Shown: in pieces, positions 1 through 6,905 of the stretch | Position numbering within the stretch: the stretch's first letter is position 1 | How the letters are laid out: every line of letters begins with the position of its first letter | Assembly (NCBI GenBank): GCA_947461185.1 | Contig: CANHJY010000099.1 | Span: forward strand, 1 to 7,166 | Reading direction: 5' to 3' | From: Flavobacteriales bacterium | GTDB taxonomy: Bacteria > Bacteroidota > Bacteroidia > Flavobacteriales_D > Crocinitomicaceae | Length of the DNA stretch: 7,166 nt | Notes under the pieces: generated by a model | Told to the model about the DNA's origin: nothing | The model's database searches: none | What the model saw: only the letters and a program-made list of their open reading frames with translations | Position numbers and translations under genes: made by a program

Positions 1-34
1 CATCCGTTCGCTAACATTTTTTTAGACCACATAG

Positions 35-65
35 TTTGCAGAACCCAAAAAAGTTCGTATCTTTG
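35..65 (+). promoter_or_regulatory. Bacteroidota-type promoter of the tRNA-fMet gene
   Basis: TTTG at 35-38 is followed after 19 nt by TATCTTTG at 58-65. This matches the -33 TTTG and -7 TAnnTTTG elements known for the primary sigma factor of Bacteroidota. Transcription would begin a few bases after 65, leaving a short 5' leader before the mature tRNA at 104. It is the only perfectly matching pair of both elements in the window, and its position just ahead of an RNA gene supports it. The tRNA therefore still has its own promoter at this junction. Confidence 0.8.
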
Positions 66-103
66 TAGTCCCAATACGGAAAACAACACGTTTCAAGATA
101 TAT

Positions 104-1765
<1,662 letters not shown>

Positions 1766-1785
<20 letters not shown>

Positions 1786-1957
1786 CTTTGTAAATATTTA
1801 ATGTAATTATACTTAACTGGTAAATCGAATCAATAATTTCTATTGCCTCTTCTTCTGTTAAATTCTTATACTCTGAACATCTTCTAATATCATCAATGTT
1901 AATTTTTTTTGGTAATGAGTTTTTCCCGAAACCAAGTGATAATTCATCACAATTCAT
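1766..1957 (-). CDS. Small helical protein co-encoded with the recombinase
   Basis: A 63-aa protein of unknown function. It has a polar N-terminus and a predicted long amphipathic helix at about 33-59 (LTEEEAIEIIDSIYQLSIIT and onward). It has no signal peptide or convincing membrane span, so it should be cytoplasmic. The ATG at 1957 follows AAAGGATGGTGATTTAAA, which holds a rare purine-rich GGA/GG stretch about 10-15 nt upstream. Its 3' end overlaps the recombinase start by 20 bp in another frame, so the two are almost certainly one transcript. From memory, short acidic helical proteins with an 'EYKNLTEEEA'-like motif occur beside recombinases in Bacteroidota elements, which would suggest an accessory or directionality role. 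That is inference. I cannot assign a family. Confidence 0.75.
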
Positions 1958-1964
1958 TTTAAAT

Positions 1965-2000
1965 CACCATCCTTTACCTCATGTTTTTTTTCGGATGGTG
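1965..2000. repeat. 8-bp inverted repeat upstream of the recombinase operon
   Basis: CACCATCC at 1965-1972 and GGATGGTG at 1993-2000 are exact inverse complements separated by 20 nt, including a T8 run. The left arm sits directly before the 63-aa gene and overlaps its likely ribosome-binding stretch. It could be an operator or a translation-blocking RNA hairpin. Function is inferred only from position. Confidence 0.5.
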
Positions 2001-2243
2001 AGGTTTATTCCTTTATAGTCCTTCTTGACTCTGAGACTTCAAATTGTCTCTAATTCAACATTTAGCATTTTGATACAACCTGATGAAATGACTAAATTGA
2101 AAACCGATGATTATGAAGTTTTTCATCTAATCCAATCGGTAGTTGTGCAATGTTATTATATTTTTCAACTTTTGACAACCTCACTTTTTAAATATAAAAC
2201 GGGATATCTTAACCTGTTGATGTTCATTTAAATAAAATTTAAA

Positions 2244-2267
2244 AAAGATGAAAATATCTTCATTTTT
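2244..2267. repeat. AT-rich inverted repeat before the RHH gene
   Basis: AAAGATGAA (2244-2252) can pair with TTCATTTTT (2259-2267) with one G-T pair and a 6-nt loop. It lies about 45 nt before the RHH start codon, where an autoregulatory operator would be expected for such a protein. The stem is almost all A-T and may be chance in this composition. Confidence 0.3.
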
Positions 2268-2310
2268 CGACTTTTCCCTTGTCACGACATATTTATAATT
2301 AAAAGTAACT

Positions 2311-2670
2311 ATGAAGGACAAATTCATCCAAATACGAATCAATGATGACGCTAAAAAAGCATTTCAATTTAATTGCTCGGCCAATAAGAAAAGCATGAGT
2401 GAAATTCTGCACGAATTCATCGACACAACCATTAATCAACGTACACAAGAGTGTATATCACACTTTGAACCTATCGAAAATTTAGAGTTCTCACCTATGT
2501 TGAGAGCACTGTTGGTGAATTACTTACTGGGACTTGATGAAGAATATGCGTGTATTACAGAAGGATGCCTTATTCAATTGTATCTGGAACTCATTTCAAA
2601 AAACGAATTGCATCTTCTTTTTGAATGGGATGGATTCCAGAATCGTATTCGTACAGAATTCAATGAGTAA
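2311..2670 (+). CDS. Ribbon-helix-helix DNA-binding protein with helical C-terminal domain
   Basis: A 119-aa protein whose first 42 residues fit a ribbon-helix-helix fold (Arc/MetJ/CopG-like): a beta strand with alternating residues, FIQIRIN at 5-11, then helix A (about 12-25) and helix B (about 28-42, MSEILHEFID). In this fold two strands of a dimer insert into the major groove. Here residues Gln7, Arg9 and Asn11 would face the DNA. The remaining 75 residues are mostly helical and acidic and not recognised, perhaps for oligomerisation or partner binding. RHH proteins on mobile elements typically act as autorepressors, copy-number or partition factors, or relaxosome accessories. There is no relaxase or ParA in view, so repressor or origin-binding protein is the better guess. 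The ATG follows ATTAAAAGTAACT, typical of the A-rich, SD-poor starts of this phylum. The next gene on this strand begins about 250 nt downstream. Confidence 0.72.
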   Translation: MKDKFIQIRINDDAKKAFQFNCSANKKSMSEILHEFIDTTINQRTQECISHFEPIENLEFSPMLRALLVNYLLGLDEEYACITEGCLIQLYLELISKNELHLLFEWDGFQNRIRTEFNE

Positions 2671-2922
2671 AAACACTCAGTGAGGCCTACCCATACCCCT
2701 CCCTCCGTGAACTCTTAATACCCCCTCCCTGTGGGATACCCCATGCGAGATGGTCGGAGTGCCTCAAAAATTTTTTGTGCAATTTTTTGACTGAAGTTTT
2801 TAGGTACACACCTACGATACCCAAAAGCACCATGAATAGCACCTGAACACTGTAAAGGACAATTATAATAAACCAATAAAACGCACAATAAAAGGGAATA
2901 ACATCTGATTTATAAAAACATA
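2671..2922. other. C-rich non-coding spacer with iteron-like repeats; candidate origin or binding region
   Basis: No credible gene lies here. Composition changes sharply: about 2685-2745 is dominated by C runs in an otherwise AT-rich window. ATACCCC occurs at 2693-2699, 2718-2724 and 2736-2742, the first two followed by C/T-rich stretches sharing CTCCCT, and ATACCC recurs at 2817-2822. AATTTTTTG repeats at 2769-2777 and 2781-2789. TGAGGC (2681-2686) is inverse-complementary to GCCTCA (2761-2766), and TAGGT/ACCTA form a small hairpin at 2801-2814. Repeats plus an AT-rich stretch beside a DNA-binding gene resemble a plasmid-type origin or partition site. The alternatives are a structured RNA or terminator. 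This is inference from layout only. Confidence 0.4.
2693..2742 (+). repeat. Three ATACCCC direct repeats
   Basis: Exact copies lie at 2693-2699, 2718-2724 and 2736-2742, with start-to-start spacings of 25 and 18 nt. The first two continue with CTCCCT. The spacing is irregular, unlike classical iterons with one fixed helical period. Confidence 0.5.
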
Positions 2923-3312
2923 ATGATTGAAAAAAAAATGAAGAATGGACGTGTAGTGACAGTTAGTGATATTCATATTGAAACTGTACACAATCGTGTA
3001 ATGGTGATTGAGAAGGAAATAATTGCTAAAGCATTTGATGATTTCACTTATCCCGTTTGTCAATGGGGAGGTAATAGACCTGCCATTGTAAAGCGCGATT
3101 TTACCATATTAGCTAAAGGTATAATGCCCCAATACTTTATTTCCATTTGGTTAACAAGTACCCCGAAAAAAAATAGCAAATTCAGTAGTAACCTAATAAT
3201 CTCATTCTTTGCTGACATGAACAATGACTCGAGTATAATTAAACTTATCGAAGAAAATTTACCAGATATTGATTCAGTATTTGAAGAATATTCGGTGGAT
3301 TATGACTTATAA
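2923..3312 (+). CDS. Hypothetical protein, 129 aa, family not recognised
   Basis: I do not recognise this protein. It is a soluble-looking mixed alpha/beta sequence with no signal peptide. An early beta-rich part (about 8-30, GRVVTVSDIHIETV and VMVIEKEI) is followed by a central part with FTYPVCQWGGNRP (41-53). An acidic helical C-terminus (about 98-129) ends EEYSVDYDL. Two in-frame starts compete: ATG at 2923, and ATG at 2938 five codons later after an A8 tract. Neither has a clear Shine-Dalgarno, and the AAAGGG at 2891-2896 is too distant. It lies 250 nt after the RHH gene on the same strand, with the repeat-bearing spacer between. It converges on the polymerase-like gene with a 6-bp overlap of the two 3' ends. 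The tight packing and continuous frame support a real gene. Function is unknown. Confidence 0.65.
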   Translation: MIEKKMKNGRVVTVSDIHIETVHNRVMVIEKEIIAKAFDDFTYPVCQWGGNRPAIVKRDFTILAKGIMPQYFISIWLTSTPKKNSKFSSNLIISFFADMNNDSSIIKLIEENLPDIDSVFEEYSVDYDL

Positions 3313-4716
3313 CTGGACGGACGTATAAATCCCCATCTCTAAAGCAGTCTCATTCATCACATCTTTAACTTTTGCTGAATCACTTCGCTTGACATATAAG
3401 GCATCATAGACGTAAATGCCGTAAATTTCGACTCTGTTTAATTTTTCAATCACCTTAGCCATAAGCGCTACTTCTTTATTGAACAACTTCATAGAAGTGA
3501 TTTTATGATTGTTATTATTCATTTTCTCCTCAGCAAATTTTACCAAAAGACTTTCATGGTTATCTTCATAATATTGGAATACAGGATTCTTTTTCATAGT
3601 CTGAGCCATTTGATTGAAGAATTTCAAATGTCCTAGTTTGACTATTTTTACATCAATACCTAAATAATCAGCAACAATCTGATGAGTAAGAAACTTGCAA
3701 TCACCATCATAAATAGAAAATGCAATGTTCGGATGCAGACATTGGTAGTCACATTCAACTATTCTTTCGCCATCAATAAGGATTTCCTCACGAATCCACT
3801 TAGGTATTAATACCATAGAATCTACGACTCTGCCACCACTTTTATGGTCACCTATGGTTGGAAGCCTAAGGAGATTCATCACATATCCCTCGTACATCGA
3901 TAAGTGGTCTTCAACGAATACAATGTTTTCAATATCCTTAAAGTAGCTAACGGGGTGCTTATTGCGAAATTTTAGAAACTGCCCATTACGATTCGTGTAT
4001 TTTACTTTTACAAGCCTTTTAGCTTTTATTTTCAATTCTTCTAATGTTGGAAAAGTAAGCCTTGGATACAGCCTCAACAGGTTATTTACTATCGAATTTT
4101 CAGCAATGTTCCTAAGATGAAATAAAATAGCTTGTTTTCTATTGAAAATGACCTGATTTGTAGTAAGTTGATAGTATTTTAAATTTTTAGTGGTTAATCT
4201 AAATTCCCGACATTTACCCTCGGTATAATAATCGTACCCATTAATATCTTTTCTGATTTCGATGAGTCCAGATGAAATAAGTACATCAACTACATTTTTG
4301 ACAACATATGTATTATCGTTGCTTTTTTTAACTTGAATTTGGAGTATTTCAGAACAGAGCTTCTTCCATTCATCGTTCTTTTTATCGTTGGTAAGATTAC
4401 TAGCCACAAGAAGACATTTTTCAATCGCTATTGTGCTATCTGAATCTATTTGCTTTAAAAGTCTTTTATTGCGCTCTAAATAGCGTTTTAATTCAGCTGG
4501 AACAGTGATATAGTTTGATTTAATAAAAAGCGGTAAACTGTCATGAATTCCATGGTCGTAATCATACTTGAATTGACCTGAAAGTATAGATTTTACTGTA
4601 TATTTGAATCGATTCTTATTTTCACTTGGTTTAGTGTAATAGATATAAGATATACTTGAAATTGATGGTTTGTAATTATCCATTAATTTATTTTGATTTA
4701 ATTTTTTTAATGACAT
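3307..4716 (-). CDS. Putative element replication protein: winged-helix-like N-terminus and family-A polymerase-like palm
   Basis: A 469-aa protein not assignable to a named family with confidence. The N-terminal half is Lys-rich and contains a winged-helix-like stretch at about 138-175 (VVDVLISSGLIEIR, then a two-strand wing ending CREFRL). The C-terminal half has, in order, GGRVVDS (294-300), IDGERIVECDYQCLHP (314-329, Asp323), VKLGHLKFFN (359-368, Lys360/Lys365) and YDAL (437-440, Asp438). Two aspartates in motif A-like and motif C-like positions, with a basic helix between, are the layout of a family-A (Pol I/T7-like) palm. The spacing is compact and no 3'-5' exonuclease domain is present. 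I infer a nucleotidyltransferase-type replicase or primer-synthesising enzyme of the element. A different DNA-binding or nuclease role is possible. Starts at Met1 (4716) and Met12 (4683) are both feasible. TATTTTG at 4721-4727 (minus) is a near-consensus -7 element that would favour Met12. Its 3' end overlaps the convergent 129-aa gene. Confidence 0.72.
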   Translation of the reverse strand: MSLKKLNQNKLMDNYKPSISSISYIYYTKPSENKNRFKYTVKSILSGQFKYDYDHGIHDSLPLFIKSNYITVPAELKRYLERNKRLLKQIDSDSTIAIEKCLLVASNLTNDKKNDEWKKLCSEILQIQVKKSNDNTYVVKNVVDVLISSGLIEIRKDINGYDYYTEGKCREFRLTTKNLKYYQLTTNQVIFNRKQAILFHLRNIAENSIVNNLLRLYPRLTFPTLEELKIKAKRLVKVKYTNRNGQFLKFRNKHPVSYFKDIENIVFVEDHLSMYEGYVMNLLRLPTIGDHKSGGRVVDSMVLIPKWIREEILIDGERIVECDYQCLHPNIAFSIYDGDCKFLTHQIVADYLGIDVKIVKLGHLKFFNQMAQTMKKNPVFQYYEDNHESLLVKFAEEKMNNNNHKITSMKLFNKEVALMAKVIEKLNRVEIYGIYVYDALYVKRSDSAKVKDVMNETALEMGIYTSVQL

Positions 4717-4741
4717 AAATCAAAATAACTACATTTCGTTA

Positions 4742-4915
4742 TTAATTACCACTTTTTTGGTTAAAATATACTGTCTCACACATCGTATTGATTTCAATCT
4801 CTTCTAACTTATCACTTTCATCTAATCTAAAAACAGCTGGAGTTTACTCGTGAAATAACCTCCTAATTCGAGCACGTTTGCAATGTACTAAATACCTTCC
4901 TTCATCACGTTGCAT
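4742..4915 (-). pseudogene. Possible small gene interrupted by an in-frame stop
   Basis: ATG at 4915 opens a 23-aa frame (MQRDEGRYLVHCKRARIRRL, ending FHE) closed by TAA at 4844-4846. The same frame then continues open for 33 codons to TAA at 4742-4744, with TPAVFRLDESDKLEEIEIN and a tail MCETVYFNQKSGN. The residue mix looks coding: a basic segment followed by an acidic, helix-prone one. The whole would be a 57-residue protein if the first stop were a sense codon. It ends 26 nt before the polymerase-like start on the same strand, so a broken small regulator or leader gene is possible. Equally, it may be chance. There is no recognisable family. Confidence 0.3.
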
Positions 4916-4947
4916 AGTATTTTAGTGCATATACAACAAAGGCCACA

Positions 4948-4965
4948 TACTTTTGCTTATATTTG
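4948..4965 (+). promoter_or_regulatory. Two overlapping-range -7 elements for the propeller gene
   Basis: TACTTTTG (4948-4955) and TATATTTG (4958-4965) both match TAnnTTTG exactly and lie 2 bp apart. Neither has a good TTTG element about 19 nt upstream. They precede the start codon at 5044 by about 80-95 nt, giving a plausible 5' leader of about 70-85 nt. At least one is likely the promoter of the downstream gene, perhaps weak or activator-dependent because the -33 element is poor. Confidence 0.55.
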
Positions 4966-5043
4966 CGGCGAATGCCATACTATTTGCGAGTAATTTTAAA
5001 ATAAAATGACCGAATGGTAAAAGAAATTAAATAAAAACAAAAA

Positions 5044-6618
5044 ATGAAAATGAAAAATATTCTTTTTACTGCTATTTCAATTTTCGGCAGTCTATTTAGT
5101 GCAAAATCACAAACTAGCTCTTTTTGTCTAACGATAGGTGGTACAGGTAATGAGTCTGCTGTTGGAATAGCAAAAACTAATGATAATGGCTCAATAATTT
5201 GTGGCTACACTAGTTCATATGGCCAAGGCCTTGAGGACTGTTACTTTGTTAAATTGGATAGCATTGGTCAAATTGAATGGACAAAAACACTAGGTGGTAC
5301 AAATGTTGACAAAGCATTTTCGATAATACAAACTGCGGATGGAGGATACGCTTTCACTGGAATTACCCAATCATTTGGTGCTGGAGGTAATGATGTTTAT
5401 ATTGGGAAAATAACCTCGACAGGAACATTGTCATGGACAAAAACAATTGGAGGGACGGGTTCTGACTATGGGAACTCAATAATTGAAACTTCAGATGGAG
5501 GTTTGGCTGTTGCAGGATGGTATGGGGTAACAGGCATAGATTATGATGCTTATCTTGTTAAAATGGATGCGTCAGGTAATATTAATTTTTCAAACACATA
5601 TGGTGGCATAGGAGAAGACGTGGCTTATTCGCTTTTTCAAAATACTGATGGTAGTTTTATTCTATCTGGTTATACAAAATCATATGGAGCTGGTCAAAAA
5701 GATTGCTATGTTTTAATGATATCAAACACAGGTCTGTTATCATGGTCCAAAACAATTGGAGGTTCATTAGATGAAGAAGCTTTTTCAATTATACAAACTA
5801 ATGATGGTGGCTTTGCATTGGCAGGAGTGACTCAATCATATGGAGCAGGAGGAAACGATTGTTATTTAGTCAAATTAAATAACTCAGGTAATATAGTATG
5901 GACCAAAACAATTGGAGGTGCAAATTCTGACTATTTTAAATCGATACAACAGAAATCAAATAGTAATATAGTGGCTTGTGGTTGGTATGGTATCAATGCG
6001 GGTAATTATGATTTGTACACAACTGAATTTGACAATTTAGGTTCTTTTATTTTTGGTAAAACTGTCGGTTCTTCTGGTATTGAAACAGGTCAATCGATTT
6101 TAATAACAAATGATAATTGTTTGATAGCCGCTGGATATTCCGACAATATTGGAAGCGGTCTAGCTGACATGTATATTGTTCAATTTGACTCTGCGTATGA
6201 TATTTGTCCTTCATGCAACCCATCTAATAGTGTTGGAATCATGAATATTGGGGGTAGTGTTTCAGCTGGAGGTACCTCGGGTACCGCTGGTACAACAAGT
6301 TCAGGTGGCTCTTTAAGTTCAGGTGGCTCTTTGACCCTTATTTGTCAAGATGTAACATCAACAGGTGTAAATAATTTAGGTGACCAAGATTTGTTTTCGC
6401 TATGGCCTAACCCGACTGAGGGCATTGTTTATGTGAAAGTGGAGACCAAAAATATTGGTGAGGAGTATTCCATTTATGATAATACTGGAAGAGTTGTTTT
6501 GTCTGGAAAATTAAACTCTGAGAACACACCGATTGAACTGGGTAAATTAACATCTGGAATTTATATCTTCAGAGTTGGAGAAAATATGAAACAAACTTTC
6601 AATGTGATTAAAGAATAA
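5044..6618 (+). CDS. Secreted seven-repeat beta-propeller-like protein with T9SS C-terminal sorting domain
   Basis: A 524-aa exported protein. Residues 1-22 form a Sec signal peptide (basic MKMK, hydrophobic core, SAKS before Gln23). Residues 27-388 are seven tandem repeats of 51-52 aa beginning near 27, 79, 131, 182, 234, 286 and 337. Their shared pattern is W-T-K-T-x-G-G ... S-I-I-Q-T-x-D-G-G ... G-N-D-x-Y-L-V-K-L-D-x-x-G. Seven repeats of this size fit a seven-bladed propeller. A Gly/Ser/Thr linker (about 389-432) follows. Residues 450-524 match the T9SS type A sorting domain: SLWPNP at 452-457, YDNTGR at 429-residue spacing typical of the family (479-484), and LTSGIYIFRV at 503-512. That domain directs outer-membrane passage and surface anchoring or release. 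The gene is monocistronic by layout. The binding target is unknown: repeats of this kind occur in many Bacteroidota surface proteins without known ligand. The first ATG is adopted; a second Met two codons later hardly matters. Confidence 0.88.
   Translation: MKMKNILFTAISIFGSLFSAKSQTSSFCLTIGGTGNESAVGIAKTNDNGSIICGYTSSYGQGLEDCYFVKLDSIGQIEWTKTLGGTNVDKAFSIIQTADGGYAFTGITQSFGAGGNDVYIGKITSTGTLSWTKTIGGTGSDYGNSIIETSDGGLAVAGWYGVTGIDYDAYLVKMDASGNINFSNTYGGIGEDVAYSLFQNTDGSFILSGYTKSYGAGQKDCYVLMISNTGLLSWSKTIGGSLDEEAFSIIQTNDGGFALAGVTQSYGAGGNDCYLVKLNNSGNIVWTKTIGGANSDYFKSIQQKSNSNIVACGWYGINAGNYDLYTTEFDNLGSFIFGKTVGSSGIETGQSILITNDNCLIAAGYSDNIGSGLADMYIVQFDSAYDICPSCNPSNSVGIMNIGGSVSAGGTSGTAGTTSSGGSLSSGGSLTLICQDVTSTGVNNLGDQDLFSLWPNPTEGIVYVKVETKNIGEEYSIYDNTGRVVLSGKLNSENTPIELGKLTSGIYIFRVGENMKQTFNVIKE
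5122..6207 (+). repeat. Seven tandem blades arranged as a 465-bp three-blade period
   Basis: Blades start with F, W, W, F, W, W, F and measure 52, 52, 51, 52, 52, 51 and about 52 residues. Blades 2 and 5 share TQS(F/Y)GAGGND, blades 3 and 6 share GWYG, and blades 1, 4 and 7 share GY(T/S) with a final (L/K)(E/A)?D-C/M-Y. Units 5122-5586 and 5587-6051 are thus matching triplets, and 6052-6207 is a single blade of type 1. This points to duplication of a three-blade block. Confidence 0.75.
6297..6332 (+). repeat. Perfect 2 x 18-bp tandem repeat in the linker
   Basis: AAGTTCAGGTGGCTCTTT occurs at 6297-6314 and again at 6315-6332 without mismatch, encoding the SSGGSL pair in the Gly/Ser linker between propeller and T9SS domain. 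Being exact at DNA level, it is either a recent duplication or a slippage-prone site. Copy changes would alter linker length in frame. Confidence 0.85.
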
Positions 6619-6620
6619 GT

Positions 6621-6634
6621 CCTTCACTAGAAGG
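6621..6634 (+). terminator. Short hairpin directly after the propeller gene
   Basis: CCTTC (6621-6625) and GAAGG (6630-6634) form a 5-bp stem with an ACTA loop, beginning 2 nt after the stop codon. There is no T tract, so it is a weak candidate. It may act with the larger structure downstream. Confidence 0.3.
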
Positions 6635-6641
6635 CGTATAA

Positions 6642-6720
6642 GAGCAATCGATTTAAAAACTTTCATAAATTGGCAGTAGTGAATTGTACTTCACTTGAAT
6701 GGGTTTTAATTGCTCCTTTT
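6642..6720 (+). terminator. Nested inverted repeats with T tract; possible terminator
   Basis: GAGCAAT (6642-6648) pairs with ATTGCTC (6709-6715) and encloses a second perfect stem, AGTGAA (6678-6683) with TTCACT (6690-6695). CTTTT follows at 6716-6720. The long outer loop makes this a poor classical terminator, but it is the best structure downstream of the propeller gene. The region overlaps coding-like minus-strand sequence, so part of it may be coincidence. Confidence 0.3.
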
Positions 6721-6905
6721 GCTTGATGTGCTTTTCACTTATTTTCATTTCAAGTTCTAAAACACTTTGTGTAGTCTGATACTTTTCCCTTTTCATTCAA
6801 GACAAATTCTGAATCAAGCGAATGGATTTTGAGTTCCCTAGAAAAACACAATATCAATTTCCTTTGGTGGTAGATACCCATCGGACAATACACGGAACCA
6901 GTTCC
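6653..6905 (-). pseudogene. Coding-like remnants in three successive frames downstream of the 99-aa gene
   Basis: Reading leftwards on the minus strand, three short segments look coding, each in a different frame. From about 6905 to the TAG at 6838-6840 it reads WFRVLSDGYLPPKEIDIVFF. From about 6850 to the TGA at 6750-6752 it reads SRELKIHSLDSEFVLNEKGK and on to SDYT. From ATG 6796 to TAA 6653-6655 it is a 47-codon frame (MKREKYQTTQSVLELEMKIS, later LLPIYESF). Joined to the 99-aa frame upstream they would give one protein of about 165 residues requiring three frame changes. Decay of a once longer gene explains this best; sequencing errors or chance are alternatives. The family is unknown. Confidence 0.42.

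Larger units (their letters stand above)
1958..2310. promoter_or_regulatory. Intergenic region upstream of the recombinase operon and the RHH gene
   Basis: This divergent spacer should carry promoters for both the minus-strand recombinase operon and the plus-strand RHH gene. I find no perfect TTTG/TAnnTTTG pair on either strand. It holds an 8-bp inverted repeat, CACCATCC (1965-1972) with GGATGGTG (1993-2000), interlaced with ACCTCA (1976-1981) and TGAGGT (1999-2004). Another copy of the second word lies at 2177-2184 (AACCTCAC), complementary to GTGAGGTT at 1998-2005. An AT-rich hairpin lies at 2244-2267. A divergent regulatory region with operator-like words is plausible. A 68-codon TTG-started frame at 2025-2231 looks spurious. 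Confidence 0.45.
4717..5043. promoter_or_regulatory. Divergent intergenic region between the polymerase-like gene and the T9SS propeller gene
   Basis: This 327-nt spacer separates two divergent genes. On the plus strand two candidate -7 elements (4948-4965) lie about 80-95 nt before the propeller gene. On the minus strand an interrupted small ORF occupies 4742-4915. A TATTTTG at 4721-4727 (minus) may be the -7 element of the polymerase-like gene. No repeat, tRNA or att-like sequence was found here. Confidence 0.5.

Noticed and set aside
2025..2231. 68-codon plus-strand open frame starting at TTG
   Set aside because: It has a rare start codon, no ribosome-binding or promoter context, and a composition (Leu/Ile/Phe/Tyr from T-rich DNA) expected by chance. 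It fills the regulatory spacer between two divergent genes.
2279..2299. TTGTCA (2279-2284) and TATAAT (2294-2299) as a sigma-70 promoter for the RHH gene
   Set aside because: The spacer is only 9 nt, far too short, and this phylum uses TTTG/TAnnTTTG elements.
2693..2742. ATACCCC repeats as a CRISPR array
   Set aside because: The units are 7 bp with irregular short spacing; there is no leader, no spacer-length uniformity and no cas gene.
2863..3063. 66-codon minus-strand frame
   Set aside because: It lies mostly antisense to the 129-aa gene, and its His/Asn/Phe-rich translation is the mirror of that gene's codons.
5563..5582. GATGCGTCAGGTAATATT resembles the tRNA terminator arm (GACGCATCAGGTAAAAT), considered as a second att copy
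   Set aside because: It falls inside a conserved blade of the propeller gene and follows its reading frame, and the match is short and imperfect.
4716..6618. Reverse transcriptase / retron or diversity-generating element suggested by the polymerase-like gene beside a repeat protein
   Set aside because: There is no YxDD motif, no template repeat pair with A-to-N differences, and no retron-type RNA. The YDAL motif and CDYQCLHP fit a family-A layout better.
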